Translations under genes and position numbers: made by a program
In this document: in pieces, positions 25,746 through 36,400 of the stretch
Position numbering within the stretch: position 1 is the stretch's first letter
Layout of the letters: each line of letters begins with the position of its first letter
From: an uncultured Clostridia bacterium
GTDB taxonomy: Bacteria; Bacillota; Clostridia; Christensenellales; UBA1242
Assembly (NCBI GenBank): GCA_934754375.1
Contig: CAKVHT010000002.1
Span: 62,001 to 126,000 of the forward strand
Length of the DNA: 64,000 nucleotides
Direction: 5' to 3'
Notes under the pieces: model-generated
What the model saw: the letters and a program-made list of their open reading frames with translations, nothing else
What the model was told of the DNA's origin: nothing
Databases searched by the model: none

Positions 25746-26768
25746 ATGCAAAACAAAATTGAAGAAATTTTAACTTATGTTAAACAAAAGATTGAAGAAA
25801 TCAAAACAAGTGCGGAATGTCAAACCTTGCGTGTTGAAGTGTTAGGTAAATCTGGCAAATTAACTGAACTTTTCCGCTTTATGAAAGATGTTCCAAAAGA
25901 ACAAAAGCAAGAAATGGGTCAACTTTTGAACAAAGCAAAAAATGAAGTTGAACAACTTATTGATGCAAAAGAAACTTTGCTTGCCGATGCCGAATTGGAA
26001 GCAAAACTGATGAAAGAAAAAATTGATGTAACACTTGACACAAACGAAGATGAGATTGGTGCTCTTCACCCTGTTACTATTGATTTTATCCGTATGGGCG
26101 AAATTTTAACCGGCATGGGATTCAGCCAAATTGACGGGCCAGAAATTGAACTTGATAAATATAATTTTGAACTGGTAAATGTGCCAAAAGACCACCCTAG
26201 CCGTGATATGCAAGACAGCCTTTACATCACTCCAGAAATTTTGATGCGCACTCAAACAAGCAACACTCAACCAAGGGCAATGGAAAAAATCAAACCACCT
26301 TTCAAAGTATTCAGTTTCGGCAGAGTTTTCCGTAAAGATGAAATTGATGCAACTCACACTCCTGCTTTCCACCAACTTGAAGGCATTTACATTGATAAAA
26401 AAGTGTCACTTGCAGATTTAAAACATGATTTAAGTTTGATTTTGAAAAAATATCTTGGCGAAGCAACAAAAACAAAATTTAGGGCTAGTTTCTTCCCTTT
26501 CACTGAACCAAGTGTTGAAGTTGATGCTGAATGTAATGTTTGCAAAGGCAAAGGTTGCCCAGCATGCAAAGGTGCAGGTCAATATGAAATTTTAGGTGCA
26601 GGTATGATTCACCCACATGTGTTGGAGATGAACGGCATTGACCCTAATGTCTACAGCGGTTATGCGTTTGGATTTGGGTTTGACCGATTCCCTAAAATGC
26701 GTTATAAGATACCAAATGCAAAAGTTATGTTCGAAAACGATGTGAGATTTATTGAACAATTTAAATAG
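25746..26768 (+). CDS. pheS: Phenylalanyl-tRNA synthetase alpha subunit
   Basis: A 340-residue catalytic subunit of normal length. The N-terminal coiled coil that contacts tRNA (about 1-90) is followed by the class II core with HPVTIDFI, the motif 2 area (FSFGRVFRKDEIDATHTPAFHQLEG, about 197-221), and motif 3 GFGFDRFPKMRY near the C-terminus. A short Cys cluster, CNVCKGKGCPACKG (about 263-276), suggests a zinc knuckle inserted in the catalytic domain. AAAGGAG precedes the ATG at 25746. The tail encoding NDVRFIEQFK is repeated in decayed form behind the gene. Confidence 0.96.
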   Translation: MQNKIEEILTYVKQKIEEIKTSAECQTLRVEVLGKSGKLTELFRFMKDVPKEQKQEMGQLLNKAKNEVEQLIDAKETLLADAELEAKLMKEKIDVTLDTNEDEIGALHPVTIDFIRMGEILTGMGFSQIDGPEIELDKYNFELVNVPKDHPSRDMQDSLYITPEILMRTQTSNTQPRAMEKIKPPFKVFSFGRVFRKDEIDATHTPAFHQLEGIYIDKKVSLADLKHDLSLILKKYLGEATKTKFRASFFPFTEPSVEVDAECNVCKGKGCPACKGAGQYEILGAGMIHPHVLEMNGIDPNVYSGYAFGFGFDRFPKMRYKIPNAKVMFENDVRFIEQFK

Positions 26769-26960
26769 ATTTATACGATTTAAATTTTTAAGAAATCGAA
26801 CGGAAGTTTCATCGTATTGTTAAATGCGATATTACGATGTGAGATTTATTGAACAATTTAAATAAATCTATTTAAATTTTTTAAGAAATCGAACAGAAGT
26901 TTCATCGTATTGCTAAATGCGATATTACGATGTGAGATTTATTGAACAATTTAAATAAAT
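26737..26960 (+). repeat. Tandem duplication of the pheS 3' end in the pheS-pheT gap
   Basis: A unit of about 95 bp starts inside the last codons of pheS (26737), repeats at 26834 (period 97) and begins a third time at 26927 (period 93, partial, ending near 26960). Each copy starts with the bases that encode DVRFIEQFK plus a stop. The units differ by a few substitutions (AACGGAAG versus AACAGAAG; TTGTTAAA versus TTGCTAAA). Each full unit ends with a hairpin CATCGTA/TACGATG. The gap then holds a possible RNA fold, TTGATA (26975-26980) with TATCAA (27017-27022) around TTGTTCC/GGGACAA. The pheS-pheT spacing is therefore 282 bp. Confidence 0.9.
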
Positions 26961-27050
26961 ATTTAAAAAAATCGTTGATACGCTTGTTCCGTTAGGGACA
27001 ACAAACATCGTTAGGTTATCAAATGGTTCAAACAAATAAAGGAGAAATAA

Positions 27051-29435
27051 ATGAAAGTATTATTATCATGGATAAATGATTATGTTGACACCACTAATAT
27101 TGAGTTAAAAACATTGGTTAAAGGCTTGACCGATGCTGGCTTTGAAGTGGAAGAAGTTATTGATAAATCAAAAGGACTAGACCATGTTGTTGTTGCAAAC
27201 ATAACAGAAATTGCTCCACACCCAAATGCTGATAAATTGGTGGTTTGCCAATGCAACTATGGGTTTGGTTCAACACAAATTGTAACCCACGCAACCAATA
27301 TGAAGGTTGGTGACAATGTGGTTTTGGCACTTGAAGGTGCTTGCCTGCCTTGTGGTGCATGTATTAAAAATGGAGAATTGCGTGGCATTGCAAGCAATGG
27401 TATGTTTTGCGGTGGCGATGAATTGGGCATAAACGACAGCATTTACCCCGGCGCAAGTGTTGACGGGTTGTTGATTTTGGCAAAAGATTGTGTTGTTGGC
27501 ACACCTATAGCTGAAGTTTTGGGCTTAAATGAAGTTGTTTTGGACGTCAATGTGCTTCCAAACCGTGCAGATTGCAATTCTATTTATGGCATAGCAAAAG
27601 AGATTGGTGCAATTTTCTCTTTACCTGTTAAGCAATTAGATTTAACTTACACTGCCACAGGCAACAAAAAAGTTAATGTCACAGTTGAAGCACCCGACCT
27701 TTGCCCAAGATATGAAAGTGTTGTTGTGGAAAATGTTAAAAATGGCGAAAGCCCTGCTTGGATGCAAAAACGCCTTACCCTTCTTGACCACACCCCACAT
27801 TCACTTTATGTTGACATCACAAATTATGTTTTGCTTGAAGTTGGCGAACCTATGCACGCATTTGATTTAAGCAAAATTAAAGGCAATCAAATAATTGTGC
27901 GCCGTGCAAAAGAAGGCGAAAAACTTTTAACTTTAGACGAAAAGGAACACGAACTTACAACTGAAAATTTGGTTATTGCAAATGCAAGCGAACCAATGGT
28001 TATTGCTGGCATTATGGGCGGAATGGAATCTGGCACATACACCACAACAAAAGACGTAATGCTTGAAAGTGCAAACTTCCACTTTGCAAATATTCGTCGT
28101 TCTTGCCATGCTTTAGGTATGTTGAGCGACAGCAGTATCCGTTACAGCAAAGGTGTAAATATTGAAAATACAGAAGTTGGTTTAAAACGTGCCCTTAACC
28201 TTATCACAAAACTTAATGCTGGCGACATTTCAAGGCAAATTGTTGATATCCATGGCAGATTGCCTGAAAAACGCATTGTTGAAAGCAGTGTCACACGTAT
28301 CAATGAACGTCTTGGTCTCCAAATCACAGCTGAAGAAATGGTTAAGATTTTAAACTCTCTTGACATTGTAACAATTGTTGATAAAAACAATGCTGACAAA
28401 CTTGTTTCTACAATCCCTTGTGAACGTACAGATATTGAACGTGAATGTGACATCTGTGAAGAAGTTGGCAGAATATATGGCTTGGATAAAATCAGCATAG
28501 ACAGCAACAGTTCTACAGACTTTCACACAGTTGGAGAATTGACAGTTGAGCAAAAAAATATAAACAAACTTAAAGTGAATAGTGCATTGTATGGCTTTGA
28601 TGAAACACTTACTTGGCAATTTGGCAGTCCAAAAACCATTCAGAATGCTGGCCTTGATTTGGACAATCATATTGTTATTGCAAACCCAATCGGTCAAGAT
28701 TACAGTGTGGTGCGCAGAAGTTTGATGCCTGGCATGTTGAATACTATAAGTTTCAACTTGAAACAAGGCAACAAGGATCTTAAATTGTTTGAACTTGCAC
28801 GTGTGTTTATTGCAAAACAATTGCCACTCACTGACCTGCCTGATGAACACAGTAATTTGTGCTTAAGTTTAACTGGCGACTATGATTTTTACAATCTTAA
28901 AAATAAGCTTAATAAAATTATGGCAAGCATTGGCATTGCTCTTGAATACAGACAAGCTCAAAACAAAATGTTCCACCCTGGCATTTGCGCAGATATCTAC
29001 TTATACAACCGCAAGATTGGTGAAATTGGTCAAGCACACCCAAAAATCTTGAAAAACTTTGACATCAATCAAAAAGTGATAATGGCAGAAATCAATTTAA
29101 GCAATGTGATTTGCCGTTTGAACGACCGTCACACAGGTAATGCTCCAGATAAATTGCCATACATCTCACGTGACCTGGCAATAGTTGTTGACCGTGATGT
29201 GCCAGCAAGCGAAATCATTAAAGTTGCACTAAAAGCAGACAAACAAAACATAGCAAAAGTTAAAGTGTTTGACGTATATATTGCAGACAGTTTGGGCGAA
29301 AATAAAAAGAGTGTTGCTTTTTCACTCAGTATCCGTCAAGGAGAAAAACCTTTGGCTGAAACAGAAATTTCACCAATTGTTGACCGTGTGCTTCAAGCCG
29401 AGATTTCCACATTAGGCGCAAGTTTGCGTGCATAA
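27051..29435 (+). CDS. pheT: Phenylalanyl-tRNA synthetase beta subunit
   Basis: A 794-residue tRNA-binding and editing subunit of normal length. Domains in order: an N-terminal EMAP-like tRNA-binding fold (about 40-150; VVANITEIAPHPNADKLVVC), the B3/B4 editing domain (about 210-370; SLYVDITNYVLLEVGEPMHAFD), B5 (about 400-470), the catalytic-like core, and the C-terminal ferredoxin-fold anticodon-binding domain (LPYISRDLAIVVDRDVPASE onward). AAAGGAG lies before the ATG. It shares the T-box leader with pheS despite the long repeat-filled gap. Confidence 0.97.
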   Translation: MKVLLSWINDYVDTTNIELKTLVKGLTDAGFEVEEVIDKSKGLDHVVVANITEIAPHPNADKLVVCQCNYGFGSTQIVTHATNMKVGDNVVLALEGACLPCGACIKNGELRGIASNGMFCGGDELGINDSIYPGASVDGLLILAKDCVVGTPIAEVLGLNEVVLDVNVLPNRADCNSIYGIAKEIGAIFSLPVKQLDLTYTATGNKKVNVTVEAPDLCPRYESVVVENVKNGESPAWMQKRLTLLDHTPHSLYVDITNYVLLEVGEPMHAFDLSKIKGNQIIVRRAKEGEKLLTLDEKEHELTTENLVIANASEPMVIAGIMGGMESGTYTTTKDVMLESANFHFANIRRSCHALGMLSDSSIRYSKGVNIENTEVGLKRALNLITKLNAGDISRQIVDIHGRLPEKRIVESSVTRINERLGLQITAEEMVKILNSLDIVTIVDKNNADKLVSTIPCERTDIERECDICEEVGRIYGLDKISIDSNSSTDFHTVGELTVEQKNINKLKVNSALYGFDETLTWQFGSPKTIQNAGLDLDNHIVIANPIGQDYSVVRRSLMPGMLNTISFNLKQGNKDLKLFELARVFIAKQLPLTDLPDEHSNLCLSLTGDYDFYNLKNKLNKIMASIGIALEYRQAQNKMFHPGICADIYLYNRKIGEIGQAHPKILKNFDINQKVIMAEINLSNVICRLNDRHTGNAPDKLPYISRDLAIVVDRDVPASEIIKVALKADKQNIAKVKVFDVYIADSLGENKKSVAFSLSIRQGEKPLAETEISPIVDRVLQAEISTLGASLRA

Positions 29436-29512
29436 ACTGTGTATAAATAATCTAGCAATAAACCAATTTGTTTTGCTGACACTTATAAATTTGGTTTATT
29501 GTTAATCACAAT

Positions 29513-29546
29513 AAAAATTCACACTTGCTTGTGTGAATTTTTTTAT
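29513..29546. terminator. Bidirectional terminator between pheT and the gerA operon
   Basis: A 12-bp stem AAAAATTCACAC/GTGTGAATTTTT with the loop TTGCTT and T-runs on both strands. A second, imperfect inverted repeat (CAATAAACCAA/TTGGTTTATTG) lies just upstream at about 29454-29503. Confidence 0.88.
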
Positions 29547-29596
29547 TACTTTTTGTGTCTAAAACCAAAAGCATTGTCAAAGAAAACTGATTCATA

Positions 29597-30826
29597 TTAA
29601 AATGCGTTATCAATTTGAATTTCAGTTTTAAACTCAACATTATTTAAATAATTTTCTATGCCAACCTTTTCAATATATTTTTTAAATTGCTTGTTTTCAA
29701 AAGCATTGAAATCTCTAAAAACATTCAACAAGTCAACCTTATTGTTTTTGCAAAAATCAATAGCTGATTGAGCATTGGATTGAACTTTTTCATAAAGTTT
29801 TTTAACCAACTCGTCAGTGTAGAAATCTTTATTTCTTCGCATAAAAGCTTGTTTCTGTTCGTCTTGTACAATCTCTACAATATGCATTTTTAAGGTTAAT
29901 TTTAAAGTGTATTTTGGTTTATCATCTTCAAATGTCACTTTAATTTTTGGTTTTGAATTAACAATATTCATAACCACAGTGGCATCATTATACAAACTAT
30001 CATTTACATTATTCACAACCACAAGTCCTTGATACTTTTTGTTTACAAACAAATTAACATCTGCAACTTGGTTATAATCCATTTCTAATTGCTTTTTACC
30101 CTTTTTAAAAACACCTATTGTGCCATCATTTAAAAGGTATAATTTGTCCTCATCAGTTGATGCGGTTGCATTTTCACTTTGACCACTGCTTTGGTCTGTT
30201 TGGACTTCAATTGCATTATCTTTTTGTTGTTTTGCAACTGTGATTTTTGGCATAACACTTGTTGAAATCTTGCTAAAATAACTTTTATAAAAATTTTCGA
30301 CACTGCTATCTTTTGACAAAACATATTGCTCATCAAAATTCAAAATATCCTCTAATTTAAGTTGCTTTTGGCTGACTAATTTAAATATCGCCTTACTAAA
30401 ATCTTGTATATCTCCACCAAAGTTAATTAAAGTTGCATTTTGACTTACTTTTTTCATTCTAACCATAAAGTCCAAAGCACTTATTATGCCTTTTTCACAC
30501 AAATTATCCCCAAAAGCCATAACTTCACATTGAGAAAACCCCATTTCTTTACCAATAGCAAGCGAAACATTATCAAATGCTTCCCCCACACTTTGTCCAA
30601 CCGCACTGTAAAAGGTATAATTCGCTTTTTTGCCCTCGGCAGGGGTCAAAATACTTGCTGACAAACTGAATTTATCATCAACATAGTCAACACACAGCAT
30701 TGTGACAATTGCTTCTGTTTGGCTCATGGCTGGTTTTGCAAATTCTGGCAAAATGACTGCTAGTATAAACAGAAATATCCAAACCAAAATTTTGCGTGGG
30801 CTGAAAATTGTTTTAAGTTTTTTCAT
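29597..30826 (-). CDS. gerAC: Spore germination protein GerAC-like (Ger(x)C family)
   Basis: A 409-residue third subunit of a germinant receptor; in Bacillus this is a lipoprotein on the outer face of the inner spore membrane. The Ger(x)C pattern is present (VTMLCVDYVDDKFSLSASIL at the N-terminus, then the SVGEAFDNVSLAIGKEMGFS and AFGDNL segments, and a C-terminal KLTLKMHIVEI strand). Unlike usual members, no lipobox Cys follows the N-terminal hydrophobic helix (about 13-30), so it may be held by that helix alone. A low-complexity linker rich in Gln, Ser and Asn sits near residues 200-225. The ATG overlaps the end of gerAB by 14 bases with GAGG upstream. Confidence 0.88.
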   Translation of the reverse strand: MKKLKTIFSPRKILVWIFLFILAVILPEFAKPAMSQTEAIVTMLCVDYVDDKFSLSASILTPAEGKKANYTFYSAVGQSVGEAFDNVSLAIGKEMGFSQCEVMAFGDNLCEKGIISALDFMVRMKKVSQNATLINFGGDIQDFSKAIFKLVSQKQLKLEDILNFDEQYVLSKDSSVENFYKSYFSKISTSVMPKITVAKQQKDNAIEVQTDQSSGQSENATASTDEDKLYLLNDGTIGVFKKGKKQLEMDYNQVADVNLFVNKKYQGLVVVNNVNDSLYNDATVVMNIVNSKPKIKVTFEDDKPKYTLKLTLKMHIVEIVQDEQKQAFMRRNKDFYTDELVKKLYEKVQSNAQSAIDFCKNNKVDLLNVFRDFNAFENKQFKKYIEKVGIENYLNNVEFKTEIQIDNAF

Positions 30827-32006
30827 GCTTTACCTCGCTTAAATTTGCTTTTGTGCTTTTTTGTGCTGTTGACAGTTTGATTTCTTTATTTCGTTTTATT
30901 ATTGCATCAACGATTTCTGGTTGTTTTAATTTTGGTTTGTTCCTAGATTTTATGCCCCAAACAAGAGCAACAAGCAAAGGTATAAAATATGCTGACACAA
31001 TTGTTATAACCGAAGTGACTGGTTGATAAAATATTTTTTCTGGTTCTATGCCTTTTGTTCCCCAAATGCCCCAACCGATGAAATATAAATACATTATCAT
31101 CACACCTATCGTGCATGATTTAATGTTAAACAGTAGCATAATTGCCCTTACAAAACAGTATCCATACATTGCAATCTGTGCAGTCTGCGCAACAATCCAC
31201 AAACTAACCACCAGCCAAGAAAGTTCTCCTATGCTTGAATGTGATGAGGCAAATTGAGCTATATCACTAACACAAAATTGATGAGTTGGGCTTGTTACGT
31301 CAAACATGCCATAAAAAACAAAATATAGAAGTTCAACTAACAAAATTGCAAAAAGCGCAAAGCCGATTAGTGTTCTCTTTTTTGAATTTTTAAAATCAAC
31401 TTGCCCATACATCATAAGCAAGAATGTTGACGAGCCAAACCAACCGATATGTTCAAACATTGCTTTTAATATTGGCATAACACCATCTTCAAACATTGGC
31501 AAAAAGGTTGTAATCTCCACCCCTGCAAATGCTTTTGTCACAACGTAAAAACATGCAATCAAAATTGGAACCCAAAAATATTCAAACACTCTAGCAATAT
31601 TTCTCGCCCCTTTATAAACCATGAATCCAACCACAGCCATAAGAGGAACACCAAATAAAAGCCACGAAAATCTTTCGTATAAATTTTCTATAACAAAAAA
31701 TTCCAGCCCTTTGCCAATGATTGCCATAACCAAAGCATAATGACAAATCAAAAATATTAAAATCAATTTTGCAACAAATTTGCCAAGAATCATTGAACAA
31801 AACTCATAAAAATTTTTTGATTGCGATGCTTGCATCGTTTGCACAATCATCAAAGCAAATGCAAGGTCAATCAACATGACAACAACTGTCAAAAACCAGC
31901 CCATGTTTTTACAATCTGTCCAAAGCAAGCCAGGCAAAGCCATAAGTTTAACTGAAAGGAAACTCATCATAACCATGATGGACATCTGCCTATAACTAAT
32001 CTTCAT
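30813..32006 (-). CDS. gerAB: Spore germination permease-like protein GerAB
   Basis: A 397-residue integral membrane protein of the amino-acid/polyamine transporter superfamily with about ten helices, the normal size for GerAB, the subunit implicated in sensing small germinants. Features: KISYRQMSIMVMMSFLSVKL at the N-terminus, a helix with FYEFCSMILGKFVAK, and a Lys-rich cytoplasmic tail. The start at 32006 is set by AGGAGG; an upstream extension of 13 codons lies inside gerAA and is rejected. The gene overlaps gerAA by 11 bases and gerAC by 14, so the three are tightly coupled. Confidence 0.93.
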   Translation of the reverse strand: MKISYRQMSIMVMMSFLSVKLMALPGLLWTDCKNMGWFLTVVVMLIDLAFALMIVQTMQASQSKNFYEFCSMILGKFVAKLILIFLICHYALVMAIIGKGLEFFVIENLYERFSWLLFGVPLMAVVGFMVYKGARNIARVFEYFWVPILIACFYVVTKAFAGVEITTFLPMFEDGVMPILKAMFEHIGWFGSSTFLLMMYGQVDFKNSKKRTLIGFALFAILLVELLYFVFYGMFDVTSPTHQFCVSDIAQFASSHSSIGELSWLVVSLWIVAQTAQIAMYGYCFVRAIMLLFNIKSCTIGVMIMYLYFIGWGIWGTKGIEPEKIFYQPVTSVITIVSAYFIPLLVALVWGIKSRNKPKLKQPEIVDAIIKRNKEIKLSTAQKSTKANLSEVKHEKT

Positions 32007-33450
32007 TATCTCGCCTCCTGTCCAAATTGTGCTTATTGTTGGCAATAGACTTTGGTCGTTTTATCATTTCCTTGATAGTTGTTCGCCTGAACAAATCTTT
32101 TTGGTCGGTTTTTATATATGGTGCGGTTGGTGCCAAATATGCTGAATTATAACTATCAAAACTGCATAAATATGATACTATAAACACGCAAAACAAAATC
32201 ACACCATAAAGTCCCAAACTTGCACCAACCAACAAAACCAGCAACCTTAAAATGCTGAATTGCGCTGCTTGACTTGGAACAATATAAAATGTGATGCCTG
32301 ACAATGCAACAATCATAACTGCGGGTGGGCTTACCAAACCTGCATTGACTGCTGTTTCTCCTAATATCAAAGCCCCCACGATACTCATTGCCATTCCAAA
32401 ATATTGAGGCATTCGTAAATTTGCTTCATACAATATTTCAAACAACAACACAATAAACAGCACTTCCATAAAAGGTGAAAACGGTATGCCTTGCGTTGTG
32501 TTCATGATTGTAACCAAAAATTCCAGTGGCAAAATTTTATAATGAAATTTTTCAAGAGCAACATACATGCCTGGCAGAACAACAGCCAAAATAACGCCTA
32601 TAAAACGTAAAATCCTGACAAAAGTCACCCTAATTGGCTGGCTGTAATAGTCATCACTGTTTTGTAAATCTTCCACCAAAACAAATGGCAATGTAAATAC
32701 GATTGGACTGCCATCAACAAGGATACCAACTCGTCCTTCAAGCATTTTGCCAACCAAAATATCTGGCTTTTCCGTGTCGCCAACTTGCTTAAATAACGAT
32801 TTTGGATTTTTTTGCAAATATGAAACAAGATAATGGCTGTCCACAACACCATCAATTTCAATATCTTTAATTCTTTTTGTAATATGCTTTACAACTTGTT
32901 TATCTGCAATCGAGTTAAAGTACACCAATGCAACTTGTGTTTTAGTCAACTCGCCAATTTCCAATGTCTTAACCACCAGGTCTTCTGTTTTCACTCTACG
33001 GCGAATCATACTTAAATTGTATTTTAAACTTTCATTAAAACCTTCTCGTGGCCCTTTTATAACCACACTTGTTGGCGGTTCATTTATTGCACGCACAACG
33101 ATTTTTTCAGTATTACATGCTAAAATCTCTTCCGCATCATCAACAAGCAAAAGGCTATTACCAGCAAAAAGCAATTGCAAGGCAGAATCAATATCTGTTG
33201 CAATTGTTATCTCATTATTTGCCAAAACTTGTTCTTTTAGTTTTTTTAGGAGGTTGTCTGTTTTTGTCTCTTCAAACGCACAAATTGGATAAATTACTGA
33301 ATCATTCAATATTTTATCGTCAACCAAATCTGCAATGTAACAAATGCAAATTTGCTTGCCAAAAAACTGCACGGAGCGAGATTTTAAATCATCACTTTCG
33401 TGCAGTTTGGTTTTTATTTCTTCTAGTGTTTTAACTGCATCAACTTTCAT
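31996..33450 (-). CDS. gerAA: Spore germination protein GerAA
   Basis: A 484-residue receptor A subunit of normal length. The large N-terminal cytoplasmic domain contains the family landmarks VVIKGPREGFNESLKYNLSM, IRRRVKT and VGILVDGSPIVFTLPFVLVED. The C-terminal part has about five or six membrane helices with PFMEVLFIVLLFEILYEANL and GETAVNAGLVSPPAVMIVAL, and ends in a basic tail. Germinant receptors sit in the inner spore membrane and start germination. There is no Shine-Dalgarno sequence; a sigma-G-like promoter ends five bases before the ATG. The upstream neighbour on the same strand, 41 bp away, is a giant lipoprotein. Confidence 0.95.
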   Translation of the reverse strand: MKVDAVKTLEEIKTKLHESDDLKSRSVQFFGKQICICYIADLVDDKILNDSVIYPICAFEETKTDNLLKKLKEQVLANNEITIATDIDSALQLLFAGNSLLLVDDAEEILACNTEKIVVRAINEPPTSVVIKGPREGFNESLKYNLSMIRRRVKTEDLVVKTLEIGELTKTQVALVYFNSIADKQVVKHITKRIKDIEIDGVVDSHYLVSYLQKNPKSLFKQVGDTEKPDILVGKMLEGRVGILVDGSPIVFTLPFVLVEDLQNSDDYYSQPIRVTFVRILRFIGVILAVVLPGMYVALEKFHYKILPLEFLVTIMNTTQGIPFSPFMEVLFIVLLFEILYEANLRMPQYFGMAMSIVGALILGETAVNAGLVSPPAVMIVALSGITFYIVPSQAAQFSILRLLVLLVGASLGLYGVILFCVFIVSYLCSFDSYNSAYLAPTAPYIKTDQKDLFRRTTIKEMIKRPKSIANNKHNLDRRRDNED

Positions 33451-33455
33451 ATTTT

Positions 33456-33484
33456 TAGTTTGATTAGTTAAAACAAAATTATAC
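33456..33484 (-). promoter_or_regulatory. Sigma-G-like promoter of the gerA operon
   Basis: On the minus strand GTATA (33484-33480), 17 bp, CAAACTA (33462-33456), then AAAAT and the ATG. This fits the known forespore sigma-G pattern GHATR, 17-18 bp, CATWHTA with one mismatch in the -10. Forespore expression is what a GerA operon needs. The start point would fall at or next to the ATG. Confidence 0.5.
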
Positions 33485-33491
33485 TTAACAA

Positions 33492-36400
33492 CTAATTTGT
33501 GTATTGCATTGTCACGATTATTTTTGTTGTATTAGTTGCTCGGTCAAATGTTGAGAATGTGCTTATGCTTAAATATTTTTGAGCATTGCGTTCTTCATTT
33601 GTGATATACATTCCATTCATGGTATCTCTTGTTAAACTTGTAAGCTGACTAACAACATAACTGCCAAGATCAAGAGAACTATTTTCCTCAACGCTCAATT
33701 CAAAGCTTGATATACTTGAACTATTTTCAACAATCATGCTTTTGCCATAAATCAACATATTCACAATAAACGATTGCAATCTAGATATTCTGCCGTCATA
33801 TTCGCTAAACAAATATTGCCTGTAATTGCTGTCAGCCATATATTTAAGCCACATTTGCGCAGGAGCATCTTCTGCCTGAGTTGCACCTTCGTTCATATAG
33901 TCTTCGCTTGGCACCAAATAAATGTTATTTACAATTTCTTGCAATTTTTCATAAGAAATTGTTTTTATAGTATTTGCATAATAGTCATAGTTTGCTTCTA
34001 TTTTGCCAATTTGCTTGTTGGCAGGCATTGTTACAATTTGATATTCGTTCATGCTATTAACTTTAAGAGCATTTGAATTGTTGCCAAAATTTAAATTTGA
34101 TTGCAAATAAGCATCTGACACCAAGAAGAACAAATGGCTTGCCATGTTGTAAGAATTTGAGTTTGTCCTTGCGTCATATCTTAAATCGCTGTAAGTTAAG
34201 TCAACATTATACCAATTTGCTTCATTTTCATTTGCAATATAGACTTTATTCCAACTATGGTCATGTCCAGTGACATTGCTGGCTTCAGTATCTTTGTAAA
34301 GCAAGCTTCCATTTATCTTGCGTGCATCAATGCCTTCAATGCCACAAAGCAATACAAATGCTTTTGTGATTGATTCACTTGTTGCTTGAATGTTGTCCAC
34401 AATCAGGTTGCCATTTGATGCTTGGCGGATATTGTAAAGCAAGCCTTCAAGATAAAATTCTGCACGCATGCCCCAATCAGAGATTTCTCCCTGTTTTGTT
34501 ACCGCACCTGTGGTTATCATTTTAGCATCCATATTTATATTATAGGCATATTCAAGCCAGTCAAATATTGCAGTAACTTTTTCCAAATCTGTCATGTTGT
34601 TTGAAGCAATTGCAGTAAGCACAAGACGTGCATTTTCATAAACTTGTTTTGCAATGTTTGAACCTGTACCAAACACTGGTTTAAAGCCATATTGAACAGC
34701 CATAAACAATTGTTCGGTTGTGTTCACTTCCATTTCTTTTCTTGTATCAATTGCAAACACACTGTTTGTGTTACGACGCAAAGATTTGTCAATATACTTA
34801 TAATTATTCACAAAGTCTTTTGCTATCCTTACATGAGAAGTGTTTTCAACTTTTTCAACGTTAAGTAAATTTTTAAATTTAAGGCTAAACACATTTGCGT
34901 TTGTTTCTTCACACACAAAATTGCCCACCAAAGCAAGTTCAGGATATTCTCCCAACAAACAGCGACAAATATAACCAAGAAGTGATGAATTTGAAGCATT
35001 GTTTAATAAGCTATTCCATTGAACATCAGCCTCAAAATCGTAAATTGCTGTACTGCCAGAAGCCAATTGATAATTTGAAGCCTCACTTGCCAGACGAATA
35101 ATCGCTTGTTTTACTGTTTCATCATCAGTTGGATTAATGTAAATGTTAAGATTATAATTTTCATCAACCCCAAACAACAAATGATACCATAACAAATTTG
35201 TAAGGTTTGTAACATCTGAAATTGCGTAATTATATTTGGTTGTATCGTCAAATAAGCAGACACCATATCGCTCAAAATCTTTTAGTTCGGTATATCTATA
35301 TGTGAACAAGTAATCTTCGCTGTATGCACTTGAAATATATGATTTTGAACTTTCGCTTTTTGCACCAACCATTGATTTAACTGCAAATTTATAGTTGCCT
35401 TCAACGGTCATTACATCATTGATGTTAAAACTGGTTTGAGTTGTTTTATAAATATATTCTTTGCCTTTTGGCGTTGTAATCTTAATGATATAACCATCAG
35501 CATTGTTATCGCCTGACCAACTTGCCAAAAACTCTGTTTTGGATTGATTGATATGTGTCAAGTCATGTGGAGTTGTCAAAGTTTGCAACTTGCTAACAAC
35601 AGCAAATGTGCTTGACCTGTCTGACGGGTCATAATAACTATTATCTGCACCCGGATGTGCGGTCATATAAATATAGTACTCGCCTGCTTGTTGAACATAA
35701 GCAGTGATATCAACTGCCCCTTTAACGTTTGTGATAGGCAATGTCAATTTTGGTGTTAAACTTGCAAGATATGATGTATATTCAGTATCATTCAATTTTA
35801 TAATTTCAACACTATAATTTTGTGCGTTATCCTGCAAATCAAATGAAAGGATATATTTACCTTCTGTTTTATCTGGGTCAGTTACAACTATATTTGTAAC
35901 TTGCTTTAATTGTGCACGCAATTTATATGCATAACTATTAGATTTGCTGGCTTGTGTGATTGTGTCATTTTCTTGTGGCAATGCTCTCAATGTAATATTG
36001 TAGGCATTTGCCATAATCTCGCCATTGATGTCTGTTAAAAAGTCTGTTATATCAACTTGATATGCTGTTGCACGATTATCATGTAACACTGTTTTTGTGT
36101 TAAAGTTCACCATAATTTCATATCTATAAGCACCTTCAACACCGTTAAAGTTTAAATAATATTTCCTTGCGCCGTCATTGGAAATTGTTACAGGACTGCC
36201 AAGATTGTCAACAACGAATTGTGGAACATCTAAAATTTGATTATATGTCAATGTCAAATCTTTGCCTGAAAGATCACTGTTTGTGTAAATACCAAATTTG
36301 TCAGCCACTGCTTGCACTTGAACGCGATATTCTTTGCCACGTGTGACATAATTTGACAAATCCGCCCTGTTTTCACTGAACAATTTTTCAATGCAAACAG

